DNA of 64,000 nucleotides from Orbus hercynius (GTDB lineage: Bacteria > Pseudomonadota > Gammaproteobacteria > Enterobacterales > Orbaceae): contig NZ_RBWY01000002.1 of NCBI RefSeq assembly GCF_003634275.1, forward strand, positions 248,001 to 312,000. The letters run 5' to 3'. Positions 42,470 to 51,431 of this stretch are shown here, in pieces. Positions within the stretch are counted from its first letter, which is position 1. Each line of letters begins with the position of its first letter. The position numbers and the translations under genes are program-made. The notes beneath the pieces are model-generated. The model saw nothing but the letters and a program-made list of their open reading frames with translations, did not search any database and was not told the DNA's origin.

Positions 42470-43828
42470 TTAATCGTTATGGTTTGTGCTTTTTTGTATA
42501 ATGTGAATGGTATTATGATCCACTAGATCGGATTTAATGTAAATAACTGCATCACGATCGGGTTGGAGTGAATCGATTTGTGTCAAAATAGAGCCATCGG
42601 GTTTATATATGGTGAGCCGGTTGTCGGTCATGGGTACTCTGGCAATTTGAAAATTTTTCGGCATTGCTCGCCACTGTCTGACATCCGCCGTATCTGTGGC
42701 TAATTGGTACAGAAATCCCCATAATTTACCGCCATACTCTTCCAGATTTTTCTCTAGCGTATATTGCATCGCTGATTTAGCCACCATATTGAGCATCGCT
42801 TCGGTAATAATACCAGGTAGTTTTTTACTAAACTCAATTTGAATAATATTATCCATGTTGGTGATTTCAGTTGTCTTCGTTTGATTGAGCTTTAAGTAGG
42901 GATAAGATACCGAGCGTTTATAGATTGTTGGTAAACTGACATCACTCGTCACGACTTTATCGGTAAACAAGTAAGCCGGAAAACGGTAAGTAAATGAGCG
43001 TTTAATCATGCCTTGACCATTTTCATAAATTAACCAAGCGTAATGCTGTTTTGTTTGTGCGCCTTGCTCGGCTAATTTGAGATCGGCTTGCACCTGTTGT
43101 TGGTTAGGTAACATGCGCGTGGTCTGCTTAAAGAGATCACGGGCTTTGCTGTAGTCCTTATCTAAATAGAAAAACAGTGCGCTGATATATGTCGCGAATG
43201 GATTGACAAAATTAGGGTAGATCATTTCTGGTGTGATATCACCATTATAACGGCTAATTTTTGTGTTTTCTGCGACAGGCTGACATATTTCACGCATGTA
43301 CTCAGACTGATTATATTGGTTATAAGCGTTATCAATCTCTTTTTCAAAGAACTCGGTTGCGCGTCGTTGTCGATCTAACACGCGATTAAACTCTACTCTG
43401 GCATAATCAAAATCATTGAGTGACATAAAGTTAAGTCCTTTATAGACATTCATCATGATTTTTTCATAGTTTTCGCCTTGATAGTCATTAATATTATTAT
43501 TCACCAGTATCGAGGCAACAGAATGACCAATGCTATTAATCTCCAACGCAGTCTCTTGTTGCTTGAAGATGGCTTCTGCTTGATCTAAATATTCAATACT
43601 CTTTTTATAGTCGCTGCACTGGCGCGCTAAGGCCCCGCCATTTAGCGTCCAAAGTAAGGGGTCACTTTTTATTTGGGCATCAATCGGCGTGTAATCACAA
43701 TTATGGTTAATTAGCTGCTGCTCGTATTGATTGAGATCCTCATTAAAACCTAAAAATGCCGCGCACCCACTCAACGTTGTCAGTAGTGAGATAATACAGG
43801 TGAGGCGAACACGTGTCATGATAAGCAT
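42470..43828 (-). CDS. COG3014-like lipoprotein with TPR-like repeats
   Basis: A 452-residue lipoprotein with lipobox LSGCAAF near residue 21. The N-terminal half has helical repeats (NGGALARQCSDYKKSIEYLDQAEAIF, GLNFMSLNDFDYARVEFNRVLDRQRRA, ALFFYLDKDYSKARDLFKQT) resembling TPRs. The C-terminal half is beta-rich and resembles the uncharacterised family COG3014. The function is not established. It lies 10 bp from the LpoB-like gene, probably in one operon. An ATG three codons in is an alternative start. Confidence 0.75.
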   Translation of the reverse strand: MLIMTRVRLTCIISLLTTLSGCAAFLGFNEDLNQYEQQLINHNCDYTPIDAQIKSDPLLWTLNGGALARQCSDYKKSIEYLDQAEAIFKQQETALEINSIGHSVASILVNNNINDYQGENYEKIMMNVYKGLNFMSLNDFDYARVEFNRVLDRQRRATEFFEKEIDNAYNQYNQSEYMREICQPVAENTKISRYNGDITPEMIYPNFVNPFATYISALFFYLDKDYSKARDLFKQTTRMLPNQQQVQADLKLAEQGAQTKQHYAWLIYENGQGMIKRSFTYRFPAYLFTDKVVTSDVSLPTIYKRSVSYPYLKLNQTKTTEITNMDNIIQIEFSKKLPGIITEAMLNMVAKSAMQYTLEKNLEEYGGKLWGFLYQLATDTADVRQWRAMPKNFQIARVPMTDNRLTIYKPDGSILTQIDSLQPDRDAVIYIKSDLVDHNTIHIIQKSTNHND

Positions 43829-43837
43829 TGAAAATAA

Positions 43838-44491
43838 TTATCTTTGCTGATATTTTTTATCGATATACTGGATAACGGCAATCATAATCAGAATGGGTAA
43901 AATACATTCCAGGTACTCTTCTTGTGGCTGCTGAACGGCTATCATCCATCTTGGTGCCATCCAGCCAGTGATTTCATTAATCATATTGAAAGAACGGTCA
44001 AGAATCTTTGATACGACTAAAACGATGAAGAACATCAAAACACTAATGGCATAGGCGTACTTCTGTTTAAGATCGTTATACCATGTTTTATAGTTATTTA
44101 AAATGATATAAAAAATAGCGTATAAGATTGCCAGAATAATGAGTGCGGATAGAAACTTAGATTGTAAATCGGCAGCATCGGTTAACCAGAATTTGATTTT
44201 TAGCATACTCATGCCGAATATTTTATGTAAGTCAGCTTCGCGGGCCATCATGGCAAACAAAATAAAGACGAGTGAAAAACGATAGCTTAATTTGATGGTG
44301 CCTAATTTATAAAAAATGACAAAGACGATAGCAATAACATAGAAAATCAAGGTCAGACTTTCAACAAAATGGCCTTCATCAACGAAATCGAGCAGCCACT
44401 CATGGTCCAAAAAGACAGAGCAGAGTAATGCTAACACCATGGTGAAAATGGTTAAGTAGACCGCAGAATATGGGCGTTTTATCCAATTCAT
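43838..44491 (-). CDS. Polytopic membrane protein of unknown function, paralogue B
   Basis: A 217-residue protein with about six hydrophobic helices, not recognised. It is a tandem paralogue of the next gene upstream (44501-45151). Shared motifs are FVDEG-F-E-LTL-FY near residues 36-50, READLHK-FGMSMLKIKFWL near 84-102, and DRS-NMI-E-T-WMAP-W ... PQEEYLEC-LP near 163-200. Charged residues Asp, Glu, Arg, His and Lys inside or beside helices are invariant, suggesting an active site or ion path. It lies 9 bp after the paralogue and 9 bp before the COG3014-like lipoprotein. Confidence 0.75.
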   Translation of the reverse strand: MNWIKRPYSAVYLTIFTMVLALLCSVFLDHEWLLDFVDEGHFVESLTLIFYVIAIVFVIFYKLGTIKLSYRFSLVFILFAMMAREADLHKIFGMSMLKIKFWLTDAADLQSKFLSALIILAILYAIFYIILNNYKTWYNDLKQKYAYAISVLMFFIVLVVSKILDRSFNMINEITGWMAPRWMIAVQQPQEEYLECILPILIMIAVIQYIDKKYQQR

Positions 44492-44500
44492 AATGTATTC

Positions 44501-45151
44501 CTATATTATGTTTTTATTGTGGTTATATTGTATGATGGCAACAATAATCAAAAGTGGTAAGAGGCATTCAAGATACTCTTCTTGAGGTAGTTGTATTGCC
44601 ACCACCCAAGTTGGGGCCATCCAATTAGTCATTTCGTCAATCATATTGACTGAACGATCGATGATTTTTGATATTACCAGCACGGCCAAAAAAAGCCAAA
44701 GCGTAATGGCATAAGCTAAGCCGTGTTTTGAATCAGATAACCACTGCTTGCCAGCATTACGTATTAATATATAAAGCGCGAATGCTAAAAAAAGTATAAT
44801 CAATATCGCGGCAAGTTTGGCGGTAAATGTGGACTCTGTTGTAAGCCAAAACTTAATTTTGAGCATGCTCATGCCAAATACTTTATGCAGGTCAGCTTCG
44901 CGAGCTAGCATGGCAATCATTAAAATGGCAATAGCAACACGAGAAGTCAGTCTGATCGTTTTACGTCCATACCACAAAGCAAATACTGCGGCGATAGCGT
45001 AAAAGAATAGCGTCAATGTTTCAATAAATCCGCCTTCATCAACGAAGCGGAGTAAGAAATCATAGTCTAATAGCACGCTACTGAGCAGTGCTAAGCAGCA
45101 AGTTAATAGTATTAGACATAAACTAAAATAGCGATGAGTGATTAGAGTCAT
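44501..45151 (-). CDS. Polytopic membrane protein of unknown function, paralogue A
   Basis: A 216-residue protein with about six hydrophobic helices and no assigned function. It shares with its tandem copy the motif residues Asp38, Glu39, Glu44, Arg84, Glu85, Asp87, His89, Lys90, Asp165, Arg166, Glu191, Glu192 and Glu195. The acidic EDG/E-type plus E-rich pattern recalls uncharacterised bacterial membrane families with intramembrane acidic clusters, but I cannot name one. It is first in the run of minus-strand genes that includes the lipoproteins and dacB. Its promoter should lie at 45152-45249. Confidence 0.75.
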   Translation of the reverse strand: MTLITHRYFSLCLILLTCCLALLSSVLLDYDFLLRFVDEGGFIETLTLFFYAIAAVFALWYGRKTIRLTSRVAIAILMIAMLAREADLHKVFGMSMLKIKFWLTTESTFTAKLAAILIILFLAFALYILIRNAGKQWLSDSKHGLAYAITLWLFLAVLVISKIIDRSVNMIDEMTNWMAPTWVVAIQLPQEEYLECLLPLLIIVAIIQYNHNKNII

Positions 45152-45249
45152 GGTTGATGTAGCTTTGTTATAATTTTTTGAAATAATATCATTTATTTGA
45201 TTTATATACGTTATTCTAATTGTTATCAGTAAATAAATCGCTGCTTTTT

Positions 45250-46542
45250 TTAAGATTTTTGTAATTTTGTGTAGAAAAAACCATCACCACCATTTTCATC
45301 TGGCAGATATTGCTGCATTTCTCCTACTTGCTTTGCATTATCATGGTCAGCTAAAAAACGCAATATCTGTGCGCTGTTTTCATCGGGCAAAATTGAGCAG
45401 GTTGCGTACACTAAAATTCCGCCTGATTTGAGGTAAGGCCAAATGTTGACGAGTATTTGGTACTGTAATTTTGCCAGCTCAGCAATATCACTGTCACGTC
45501 TTAACCATTTGATATCAGGATGACGACGAATCACGCCGGTTGCCGAACAAGGTGCATCGAGTAAAATACGATCAAATTGCTGGTTTTCACACCACTGCTC
45601 TGGCGTTAGGCCATCGCCGATTTTTACTTCAGCCCGTAGCTTTAAGCGCTTAAGATTTTGATGAATACGCTTAACGCGCTCAGAATCAATATCGACCGCA
45701 AGCACCTGAGCTTGTGGCGCTAATTCTAAAATATGTGTCGTTTTACCTCCTGGTGCAGCGCAGAGATCTAAGATAGTTTCATGATCTTGAGGTGCAAGTA
45801 AGTAAGCGGCATGCTGCGCTGATAAATCTTGTACGGTAGCAGCACCAAGTTCAAAGTCAGGTAATTGATTAACTGGCACAGGTAAAACGACTCTCAGTGC
45901 GCAATCAAGGTTATTATCAGTAAGCGTGTCGATTCCTTTGGTGTGCAGCTTTTGTTGATACTCCTTTACACAATCGTGTTGCTTATTTACCCGAATCCAC
46001 ATCGGTGGTCTTTGGTTATTGGCATTGATGATCGTTTGCCAGCTATCTGGATAAGCGTGTTTGATTCGAGTAAGAAGCCAATTTGGGTGCAATGACGTGT
46101 TGCCTTGCTGTTTAAATTGCTCGTTTAACTCAGTTTTTTGTCGTAAAAATGAGCGTAATACACCGTTAACGACCCCTTTGAGTTGTTGTTTTTTTAATAC
46201 GACAACGCCATTTACGGTTTCACTTGCCGCAGCGTGTTCGGGAATTCGGGTATAAAGAATTTGGTAAAGCCCAACCAGTAATAGATAATGAACTACCCGA
46301 TTTTTACCGGTAAAGACTTTATCCATTAAGTTCTGTACGTAAAATTCGAGTTCAGGTAGCATACGCATAATGCCAAAGCAAATTTCTTGCATTAAAGCGC
46401 GATCTTTATCATTCACTTTATTAGCATAACTATTGAGAGGCTGACTGAGCGAAGCACCGTGCTCAAGGACCTCTAAAATAGCCTGCGCACAGAGTGCCCG
46501 GAGATTATATCGTTCTGATTGTGGTTTGTTGGATGATGTCAT
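45250..46542 (-). CDS. rsmB: 16S rRNA (cytosine-967-C5) methyltransferase RsmB
   Basis: A 430-residue rRNA methyltransferase. The N-terminal NusB-like helical domain (about 1-140) is followed by a SAM-dependent fold with LDLCAAPGGKTTHILELAP near 249. The two active-site cysteines are in LDAPCSATGVIRRHPDIKW near 318 and YATCSILPDEN near 373. It is downstream of fmt on the same strand, the E. coli order fmt-rsmB, but with an unusually long 194-bp gap and no trkA after it. Confidence 0.97.
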   Translation of the reverse strand: MTSSNKPQSERYNLRALCAQAILEVLEHGASLSQPLNSYANKVNDKDRALMQEICFGIMRMLPELEFYVQNLMDKVFTGKNRVVHYLLLVGLYQILYTRIPEHAAASETVNGVVVLKKQQLKGVVNGVLRSFLRQKTELNEQFKQQGNTSLHPNWLLTRIKHAYPDSWQTIINANNQRPPMWIRVNKQHDCVKEYQQKLHTKGIDTLTDNNLDCALRVVLPVPVNQLPDFELGAATVQDLSAQHAAYLLAPQDHETILDLCAAPGGKTTHILELAPQAQVLAVDIDSERVKRIHQNLKRLKLRAEVKIGDGLTPEQWCENQQFDRILLDAPCSATGVIRRHPDIKWLRRDSDIAELAKLQYQILVNIWPYLKSGGILVYATCSILPDENSAQILRFLADHDNAKQVGEMQQYLPDENGGDGFFYTKLQKS

Positions 46543-46736
46543 TATTACAATTACCTTTGTATGATCTGGCGATAAGCATAACTTAATCTTTTGGACTGTA
46601 AAGTGATTTTATGCATTTCATGATGAAACAAAATGAGGCTAGCTTATTCGCTCATTGGTGATAGCAATTTGCACGACAACCTGACGAATATCGTGTTGGT
46701 TAATCTGAGCACCAACAATGTGCCAAATAAGGGTAA
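46543..46736. other. Intergenic gap between fmt and rsmB
   Basis: The 194 bp hold no gene I can support. On the minus strand a roughly 34-codon open stretch without a start (reading ...IVGAQINQHDIRQVVVQIAITNERIS) looks protein-like but has no ribosome-binding site and may be chance. Confidence 0.4.
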
Positions 46737-47696
46737 TTAAATGGTGTTACCAACGCTAAACCAGGCTTTACGTGAATTTAACAGGTCAGCTGCGGACATC
46801 GGTTTTTTACCAGCGGGTTGTAGCTGGGTTAAATTTAAAATCCCATCTTGGGTGGCAATTTGTATGCCGTGTTTATCTGCTTGTAAAATGGTACCTGGCG
46901 GCTGGGTTGTTGAGTGTGAAATAACCGTTGCCTGCCAAACTTTGATTGGTTCACCATGAATTTCAAAATAACTGATTGGCCAAGGGTTAAATGCTCTGAT
47001 ACAGCGTTCTAATTGCGCCGCGGATAATGACCAGTTGAGCTTTGCTTCTTGTTTAGAGAGTTTTTCGGCATAAGTTACTTCAGATGAATTTTGCTTCTCG
47101 GGGGTAATTTTGCCTGCGGTGATTTGCGCTAAGGTTTCAAGTAGTGCATCTGGCCCTAATATCGCAAGTTTGTCGTATAATGAGGCACTCGTATCTGTTT
47201 TTTCGATAGGGCATTTGACTTTAAATAACATATCGCCAGTATCTAATCCTGCATCCATTTGCATAATCGTAATACCCGTTTCAAGATCACCCGCCCAACA
47301 AGCGCGCTGAATTGGCGCCGCACCGCGCCAGCGAGGTAATAATGAACCATGTACGTTTAAGCAGCCTAATTTCGGGGTATCCAGTACAACTTGTGGCAAA
47401 ATTAAACCATAGGCAACAACGATCATAATGTCGGCATTGAGATCGCCAATAGTTTGCTGTGCTTCTGCTGTTTTTAGCGTTGCGGGTTGATAAACGGTAA
47501 TATTATGGTCGATGGCCAACTGCTTTACTGGTGGAGCGGTGAGTTTATTGCCCCTTCCTGCTGGGCGGTCAGGCAGAGTTAATACGGCAATAACCTCATG
47601 CTGAGAATGGATTAACGCTTCTAAATGCTTTGCAGCAAAATCGGGTGTGCCAGCAAAAATAATTTTAAGTGGCGGTGATGAATGTGTGTTGGTCAT
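46737..47696 (-). CDS. fmt: Methionyl-tRNA formyltransferase
   Basis: Fmt formylates initiator Met-tRNA. The 319-residue protein has [15 protein letters not shown] at the N-terminus, the active-site stretch [20 protein letters not shown] near residues 108-127 and [13 protein letters not shown] near 143, and a C-terminal OB-like domain. In E. coli def is just upstream; here a LacI-family gene diverges instead, so def is elsewhere. Confidence 0.97.
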   Translation of the reverse strand: MTNTHSSPPLKIIFAGTPDFAAKHLEALIHSQHEVIAVLTLPDRPAGRGNKLTAPPVKQLAIDHNITVYQPATLKTAEAQQTIGDLNADIMIVVAYGLILPQVVLDTPKLGCLNVHGSLLPRWRGAAPIQRACWAGDLETGITIMQMDAGLDTGDMLFKVKCPIEKTDTSASLYDKLAILGPDALLETLAQITAGKITPEKQNSSEVTYAEKLSKQEAKLNWSLSAAQLERCIRAFNPWPISYFEIHGEPIKVWQATVISHSTTQPPGTILQADKHGIQIATQDGILNLTQLQPAGKKPMSAADLLNSRKAWFSVGNTI

Positions 47697-47985
47697 TTTC
47701 TGTTACCTGCAAAATATGTCATCAATAAAATTTATCTGCTTTTATGGGTAGTATAGCGTATTTTTACTGTTTTGGCGTTTTCAAGATTATTGATATTGGA
47801 TTAGTATTATATGAAGTCGATGTGCGTTTTTTTTGATTACCCACAAAATATCTTGGTAAGGTTTTGTGCTAGGATAAAATATATCGTAATATAATTCAAA
47901 GCCGAAGCTATTTTATCAAATTGAAAAATTACCGTGGTAAGGTGCCACATTCTCATCATGAAATCAAATTTTACGCCTAATAAAT

Positions 47986-48984
47986 ATGAATAAAAAACGT
48001 CGACTAGGACTTCTTGATATCGCTAACCTTGCGGGAGTGAGTAAAATGACAATTAGTCGTTTTATGAAAGATCCGAATTTGGTTTCACCGTTATTAAGGC
48101 AAAAAATCGCCGCCATCATCGATGAATTAGGGTATATCCCCAATAAAGCGCCAGATATTTTATCCAATGCGAAGAGTCATGCGATAGGGGTTTTTTTCCC
48201 TTCGTTGACTAACCATGTTTTTGCTGATGTATTAAAAGGCATTGAAATGGTAACCGATAAATATGGCTATCAAACAATGATTGCTCATACTAGCTATGAT
48301 AAGCAAAAAGAAGAAATGCGTTTACGCTCGCTGCTCTCTTATAACATTGATGGTATTATTTTATCTGAACGAAGCCATACGCCAGCCGCAGTTAAAATGT
48401 TACAAATTGCTCATATACCAATTGTTGAAATTATGGATAGTGTATCGCCTTGCATTGATATGGCGGTTGGATTTGATAATTTTGCTGCGGCAAAAAATAT
48501 GATTAATATTATGATTGGCAAGGGAAAACGAAATATTGTCTATTTTGGTGCGCGTTCAGATGAACGCAGTGTGATTCGTCAGCAAGGGTATATTGCAGCG
48601 ATGACCGATCACGGCCTAGCCAATTATACTATTACAAGTAAAGAAGTCTCTTCTTATACTCTTGGTGGGAAATTATTACACCAAGCCTTACGTGAGTTTC
48701 CAAATGTAGATGGCATATTTTGCAGTAACGATAATTTAGCGTTAGGGGTGCTCTTTGAGTGTCAACGGCTTAAAATTAGTGTGCCGGCACAATTAGCTAT
48801 TGCTGGATTTCATGGTCATAATATTAGTCAAGCGGTAACTCCACAACTGACGTCGGTATTAACGCCTCGTGTTGATATGGGCAGAATCGCTGCAGAATTA
48901 ATACTCAAGCGGCTCAATAATGAAGTTATTGAGCAGAAAGTTGTTGATTTGTCTGTAACGTATTTAGCGGGTGAAAGTATTTAA
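47986..48984 (+). CDS. LacI-family transcriptional regulator, GntR/IdnR-like
   Basis: A 332-residue repressor. The N-terminal helix-turn-helix (LLDIANLAGVSKMTISRFM, residues 9-27) is followed by the hinge and a periplasmic-binding-protein-like effector domain. Overall it resembles the gluconate regulators GntR and IdnR. A near-perfect GntR-type operator lies in the downstream promoter of the PTS operon (49138-49153), so that operon is the probable target. It diverges from fmt, with a 289-bp gap, and no good ribosome-binding site precedes its ATG. Confidence 0.88.
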   Translation: MNKKRRLGLLDIANLAGVSKMTISRFMKDPNLVSPLLRQKIAAIIDELGYIPNKAPDILSNAKSHAIGVFFPSLTNHVFADVLKGIEMVTDKYGYQTMIAHTSYDKQKEEMRLRSLLSYNIDGIILSERSHTPAAVKMLQIAHIPIVEIMDSVSPCIDMAVGFDNFAAAKNMINIMIGKGKRNIVYFGARSDERSVIRQQGYIAAMTDHGLANYTITSKEVSSYTLGGKLLHQALREFPNVDGIFCSNDNLALGVLFECQRLKISVPAQLAIAGFHGHNISQAVTPQLTSVLTPRVDMGRIAAELILKRLNNEVIEQKVVDLSVTYLAGESI

Positions 48985-49077
48985 TTATCTTATAAAATAT
49001 CAGACTGAGATTGAAAGCATATCATCGTAAATAGCACGAGTTAATGTATTGTCCGCTTTATGCTGACCAAAAATGTA

Positions 49078-49099
49078 AATTGTGATTACAATCACAATT
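49078..49099 (+). promoter_or_regulatory. Perfect CRP (cAMP receptor protein) site
   Basis: The core is TGTGA-TTACAA-TCACA, within a 22-bp inverted repeat whose 10-bp arms match exactly. It is centred at 49088.5, about -60 relative to the predicted start, the class I activator position. This suggests catabolite control of the PTS operon. Confidence 0.88.
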
Positions 49100-49113
49100 C
49101 TCTATTCTAAGAG

Positions 49114-49142
49114 TTGATTTTATTGTGTAACAGAAATATGTT
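49114..49142 (+). promoter_or_regulatory. Promoter of the PTS operon
   Basis: The -35 TTGATT (49114-49119) and -10 TATGTT (49137-49142) are 17 bp apart, giving a start near 49149. The weak -10 fits activation by CRP. Confidence 0.6.
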
Positions 49143-49153
49143 ACCAGTAACAT
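49138..49153 (+). promoter_or_regulatory. GntR-type operator over the -10
   Basis: ATGTTACCAGTAACAT differs by one base from the E. coli GntR/IdnR operator ATGTTACCGGTAACAT, as I recall it. It overlaps the -10 and the predicted start, a repressing position. The neighbouring GntR-like regulator is the likely ligand. Confidence 0.82.
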
Positions 49154-49479
49154 TTTCAATGTCGTGAAAACGAATAATCGGTTGTAACACGGTATGATGC
49201 CATTTTGTTATCCTAGTTTTTGCTAAGAAATGTATTGAAATGTTGGGAAAATAAAAGGAAAAGGGAATATTGGTTGTGAATCGTATTGCTTCGATATTCA
49301 TTTAAATATGCCAAATTACACATAAATATTGATTTTTCAAGTCAGGATTATAAGCGGCATCAATTTGATAGGTGCTCAACAATGATAATAATTTATTGAG
49401 TATTGAGCTAATAGCTAATCTCAATAGTTTGGTCATATGTTTATTAACTTTACGGTAGAATAAAAACAAGGAGTTTCTT

Positions 49480-50457
49480 GTGAAAAGTTACAAAATAGCA
49501 ATCGTCAATTCCAGTAGTTTTGGTAAGTACTTTCCAGATCAAATGGAACGATTAAAAAAAATAGGTGAAGTTGAATCATTTGTTTTTGATAATGATATTA
49601 GTGGTAAAGATTTAGCCCAAGCTTTAAAGGGGTTTAATATTATTATTGCCAGTGTCAGACCATTTTTTAATAAAGATTTCTTTGATCATAAAGACGAGTT
49701 ACTACTACTATCGCGTCATGGCATTGGTTTTAACAATGTTGATGTTGTAGCGGCTAAAGCTCATGGTACGATTGTGACGATTGTTCCGGCTTTAGTTGAA
49801 CGAGATGCCGTTGCTGAAAATGCAGTGACTAATTTACTTGCTTTAGTGAGAAGAACAGTTGATTCACAACAAGCGGTTAAAGAGAACCAATGGGTTAAAA
49901 GAGCAACTTTCCTAGGTATGAATGTGACGGGTAAAGCGGTCGGTGTTATTGGTTGCGGTAACATTGGGAGCCGGGTTGCTGAAATCTTTAAGCATGGCTT
50001 TAATGCCAGACTTCTTGTCGTTGATCCCAACGTTGATTTAGATTGGGCCAAAAAGCATAATGTTGAGGTCGTCGAATTAGACCATTTGTTACAACATGCT
50101 GATGTGATTTCATTAAATGCTTCTTTGAATGAAACTAGCTATCATATTTTGCAACAAAAGCAGTTTGCTTTAATGAAGAAAGGCGTTTATATCACCAATA
50201 CAGCAAGAGCTGAATTAGTGAATGAAGAAGCACTTTTACAAGCATTAGATAATGGTATTGTTGCTGGCTATGCGACCGATGTTATGTATAAAGAACCCTC
50301 ATTTAATGATAATCCGCTAGTCAAACATGACAAAGTGTTAGTGACACCACATACTTCAGCTTATGCGATTGAATGCTTAAGAGGAATGGGCGATAAGTGT
50401 GTCAGCGATGTTGAAAATTTAGTTAGTAATACCCCTTTAGTTAGCGTTGTTTCATAA
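49480..50457 (+). CDS. D-isomer-specific 2-hydroxyacid dehydrogenase
   Basis: The GTG at 49480 has an AAGGAG site 6 nt upstream. The 325-residue enzyme has the two-domain fold: NAD motif GVIGCGNIGSRV near residues 147-158, the substrate Arg in NTARAELVNEE near 246, the Glu of the KEP pair in YKEPSFNDNP near 272, and the catalytic His in VTPHTSAYA near 289. The family includes phosphoglycerate dehydrogenase and the 2-ketogluconate-6-phosphate reductase KguD. Being first in a PTS operon, it probably reduces a phosphorylated keto acid; the substrate is inferred. Confidence 0.88.
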   Translation: MKSYKIAIVNSSSFGKYFPDQMERLKKIGEVESFVFDNDISGKDLAQALKGFNIIIASVRPFFNKDFFDHKDELLLLSRHGIGFNNVDVVAAKAHGTIVTIVPALVERDAVAENAVTNLLALVRRTVDSQQAVKENQWVKRATFLGMNVTGKAVGVIGCGNIGSRVAEIFKHGFNARLLVVDPNVDLDWAKKHNVEVVELDHLLQHADVISLNASLNETSYHILQQKQFALMKKGVYITNTARAELVNEEALLQALDNGIVAGYATDVMYKEPSFNDNPLVKHDKVLVTPHTSAYAIECLRGMGDKCVSDVENLVSNTPLVSVVS

Positions 50458-50542
50458 CAACCCAATAAAGGATTAACGATATTTCAGTTTACTACTGAGT
50501 ATTTATCAAATTATTTAAAATGTTAACTTTACGGAGTTATTT

Positions 50543-51379
50543 ATGGAAGTCACATTTCTTCAAGCTGCGGTTATTGCAATTTGGGTCGCTTTAGTTATGT
50601 CGAGGGCATTAGGGGGGGCAACGTTAACGCTACGTTTTACACCACTAATGACCGGGTTAGTTGTTGGGGTTGTCTTTGGTGATATTGCGCAGGCAATGAT
50701 GATAACCGCCGCGATTCAATTGATGTATATGGGCGTGTTTTCTCCTGGTGGTCAAATGCCGTCAGAGCCTGCAGTTGCTGCAGCGATTGCTGTGCCAGTT
50801 GCATTGTTGAGTAATATGCAACCAACTGCCGCGGTTGGTATTGCTGTACCCGTTGGGTTACTTGGCTCTTATCTTTATCAGTTCCGCTTTTTTGTTAATA
50901 CCTTTATTATGCAAAAATTTACTGAAAAGTATGCCGAGCAAGGAAATAGTTCAGGATTAACATTCTCGATTATTATTTTACCAACAATTTGTTCATTTAT
51001 TATCTTTATTCCATTCATTTTTGTCGTACTTTATTATGGTGCACCGGTTATTGCTGATCTGATTAGGCAAAATGAAGGCAACATTATATTCCATATTTTG
51101 AGTGTTATTGGTGGTGGTTTAGCTGCGGTTGGTATTGCATTAACGGTTTATGTTATTGGTAAACGTAATTATGTGATTTTCTTCGTGTTGGCATATTTCC
51201 TTGCCGTTACAACAAAATCGTTAAACATTACCATGGTAACTTACGCGATTATCGGCGCAATTATCGCATTCTTATTTGTACTAGTGAAAAGCGAAACATT
51301 TAATTCCGTGAAAGACACTTTAGGTCGTGGCACGTCAAATAATTCAGCTAACACTCGTGATGATGACGATGATTATTAA
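50543..51379 (+). CDS. Mannose-family PTS permease, IIC component
   Basis: A 278-residue membrane protein with about seven helices, the IIC subunit of a mannose/fructose/sorbose-type phosphotransferase system. Recognisable stretches are LTLRFTPLMTGLVVGVVFGD and AIQLMYMGVFSPGGQMPSEPAVA near residues 27-83. The C-terminus ends in a run of Asp residues. It follows the dehydrogenase by 85 bp with a GGAG ribosome-binding site. The substrate cannot be read from sequence. Confidence 0.93.
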   Translation: MEVTFLQAAVIAIWVALVMSRALGGATLTLRFTPLMTGLVVGVVFGDIAQAMMITAAIQLMYMGVFSPGGQMPSEPAVAAAIAVPVALLSNMQPTAAVGIAVPVGLLGSYLYQFRFFVNTFIMQKFTEKYAEQGNSSGLTFSIIILPTICSFIIFIPFIFVVLYYGAPVIADLIRQNEGNIIFHILSVIGGGLAAVGIALTVYVIGKRNYVIFFVLAYFLAVTTKSLNITMVTYAIIGAIIAFLFVLVKSETFNSVKDTLGRGTSNNSANTRDDDDDY

Positions 51380-51431
51380 TCATTGCAAACGATTGTCATT
51401 GTTACAAACAGAATATTAGAAGGAAAAGAGT

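Larger units (their letters stand above)
48985..49479 (+). promoter_or_regulatory. Regulatory region and long leader of the PTS operon
   Basis: This 495-bp stretch holds a CRP site, a -35/-10 pair and a GntR-type operator, described separately, and then about 330 bp of predicted untranslated leader. In the leader an inverted repeat ATTGAG-N12-CTCAAT (49402-49425) could form a hairpin. I see no convincing small gene; a possible GTG-initiated 9-codon frame near 49276 is too weak to call. Confidence 0.7.

Noticed and set aside
49107-49301. 64-codon minus-strand frame in the PTS operon leader
   Set aside because: It overlaps the promoter elements and operator, has no ribosome-binding site and no recognisable protein features.
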